Source: UBA4085 sp964556755 (GTDB lineage Bacteria; Acidobacteriota; Aminicenantia; Aminicenantales; UBA4085). Taken from it: a stretch of DNA of 64,000 nt. Position numbers and translations under genes: made by a program. Shown piece after piece: positions 63,394 through 64,000 of the stretch. Position 1 is the first letter of the stretch, and each line of letters opens with the position of its first letter. The notes below the pieces were generated by a model, which was given only the letters and a program-made list of their open reading frames with translations, did no database searches and was not told where the DNA came from. The stretch lies in NCBI GenBank assembly GCA_964556755.1, contig CAZKXI010000014.1:1-64000 (forward strand). Direction: 5' to 3'.

Positions 63394-64000
63394 CAGATCT
63401 GCTCCCCGAGGGTCTTGATCTGCTTGTAGGTGAAGACCGGGCCGTCGGTGCAGACCAGGGTCCGGCCGATGGCGCAGTGCTGGCACTTGCCGATGCCGCA
63501 CTTCATGTGGCGCTCGAGCGTCGAGATGATGGCCTCGTCGCGGAGGCCCCGGGCGGCGAGCTCCTTGATGACCGCGTTGAACATGATCGGGGGGCCGCAG
63601 ACGAAGGCCACGGTGTCCTGCACCGGGACCTTGGCCTTCTCGATCAGGGTGTGGACGAAGCCCGTCTCCCCCGTCCAGCCGGGCTGGGGGCGGTCGATGG
63701 TGATGAAGGTCTCGAAGCCGTCGGTGGCTTGCCAGGCGGCGATGGTCTCCCGGTACATCAGGTCCTGCGGCCCCTTGGCGCCGTAGAGCAGGATGAGGCG
63801 GCCGAACTCCGGCCGGTGCAGGAGGACGTGGACGATGGACGAGCGGAGCGGGATGATGCCGATCCCGCCGGCGACGTAGATGACGTTCTTGCCCTTGATG
63901 GCCTCGAAGGGGAAGCCGTTGCCGAAGGGCCCGCGGAGGCCGATCTTGTCGCCAGGGGCCAGGCGGGACAGGGCCCCGGTGACCTTGCCGGCCGACCGCA
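63393..64000 (-). CDS. FAD/NAD(P)-binding Fe-S reductase subunit, 5' part outside window
   Basis: The open frame runs to the window edge, so the ATG at 63758 is internal. Visible parts are the end of a FAD domain (KIGLRGPFGNGFPF), an NAD-binding domain (VIYVAGGIGIIPLRSS, LLYGAKGPQDLMYRE, VAFVCGPPIMF) and a C-terminal [2Fe-2S] site with four Cys (CGIGKCQHC and VCTDGP). This matches the gamma subunit of sulfhydrogenases and the dihydroorotate dehydrogenase electron-transfer family. It suggests that NAD(P)H exchanges electrons with the hydrogenase or a ferredoxin. It is translationally coupled to the antiporter-like gene. Confidence 0.88.
   Translation of the reverse strand, partial: RSAGKVTGALSRLAPGDKIGLRGPFGNGFPFEAIKGKNVIYVAGGIGIIPLRSSIVHVLLHRPEFGRLILLYGAKGPQDLMYRETIAAWQATDGFETFITIDRPQPGWTGETGFVHTLIEKAKVPVQDTVAFVCGPPIMFNAVIKELAARGLRDEAIISTLERHMKCGIGKCQHCAIGRTLVCTDGPVFTYKQIKTLGEQI

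Overview
The window is a GC-rich bacterial chromosome segment (roughly two-thirds G+C by eye), densely coded on both strands. It has sigma70-like promoters and Shine-Dalgarno sites, and no rRNA, tRNA, phage or CRISPR sequence that I could see. Secreted glycoside hydrolases, a DUF5916 protein, a PmoA-like (DUF6807) protein, Tat-exported Gfo/Idh/MocA and enolase-superfamily proteins, a large alpha-2-macroglobulin and a group 4 [NiFe]-hydrogenase suggest an anaerobic, polysaccharide-degrading diderm. Candidatus Aminicenantes or a relative in Acidobacteriota is my best guess, by inference only. A run of exactly 100 N shows that this is a scaffolded draft assembly, probably a metagenome bin.

Layout: 0-4.2 kb holds a PadR regulator with DNA polymerase X, then an atypical PAS histidine kinase. 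4.2-9.2 kb holds GH29 and GH38 glycosidases. 9.2-14.6 kb holds an inverted-repeat element, a CBS protein, a small anchored protein, an M14 peptidase and an MFS carrier. 14.7-19.7 kb holds Tex, an OFA-type MFS carrier and a MobB-MobA fusion. 19.9-24.2 kb holds a BlaI/M56 pair and glycogen phosphorylase. 24.3-30.4 kb holds DUF5916, Gfo/Idh/MocA, PmoA-like and mandelate-racemase-like genes. 30.3-30.5 kb is a second inverted-repeat element between convergent genes. 30.5-36.7 kb is an alpha-2-macroglobulin gene interrupted by a false assembly gap. 36.8-41 kb holds an M29-type aminopeptidase and a GH106 rhamnosidase. 41-46.9 kb holds a TetR-controlled YbhGFSR-like exporter. 47-52 kb holds a HAD phosphatase, an ATP-grasp ligase, a zinc peptidase and a GH127 arabinofuranosidase. 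52-54.3 kb holds tandem outer-membrane paralogues. 54.4-64 kb is one minus-strand operon: an NAD(P)H-type flavin/Fe-S subunit, an antiporter-like subunit, the [NiFe] large subunit, a NuoH-like subunit, a ferredoxin and the small subunit, followed directly by three two-component genes.

How the parts fit together: the glycosidases would release fucose, mannose, rhamnose and arabinose from plant- or mucin-like glycans. Gfo/Idh/MocA, PmoA-like and enolase-superfamily proteins probably process sugar derivatives outside the cytoplasm. MFS carriers import products and glycogen phosphorylase mobilises stored glucan. The hydrogenase would dispose of fermentation electrons while pumping ions. The points most worth a second look are the hydrogenase-diaphorase-two-component operon, the inverted-repeat elements that supply stop codons to neighbouring genes, the false gap in the macroglobulin gene, the kinase without its phospho-acceptor histidine, and the asymmetric ABC exporter.
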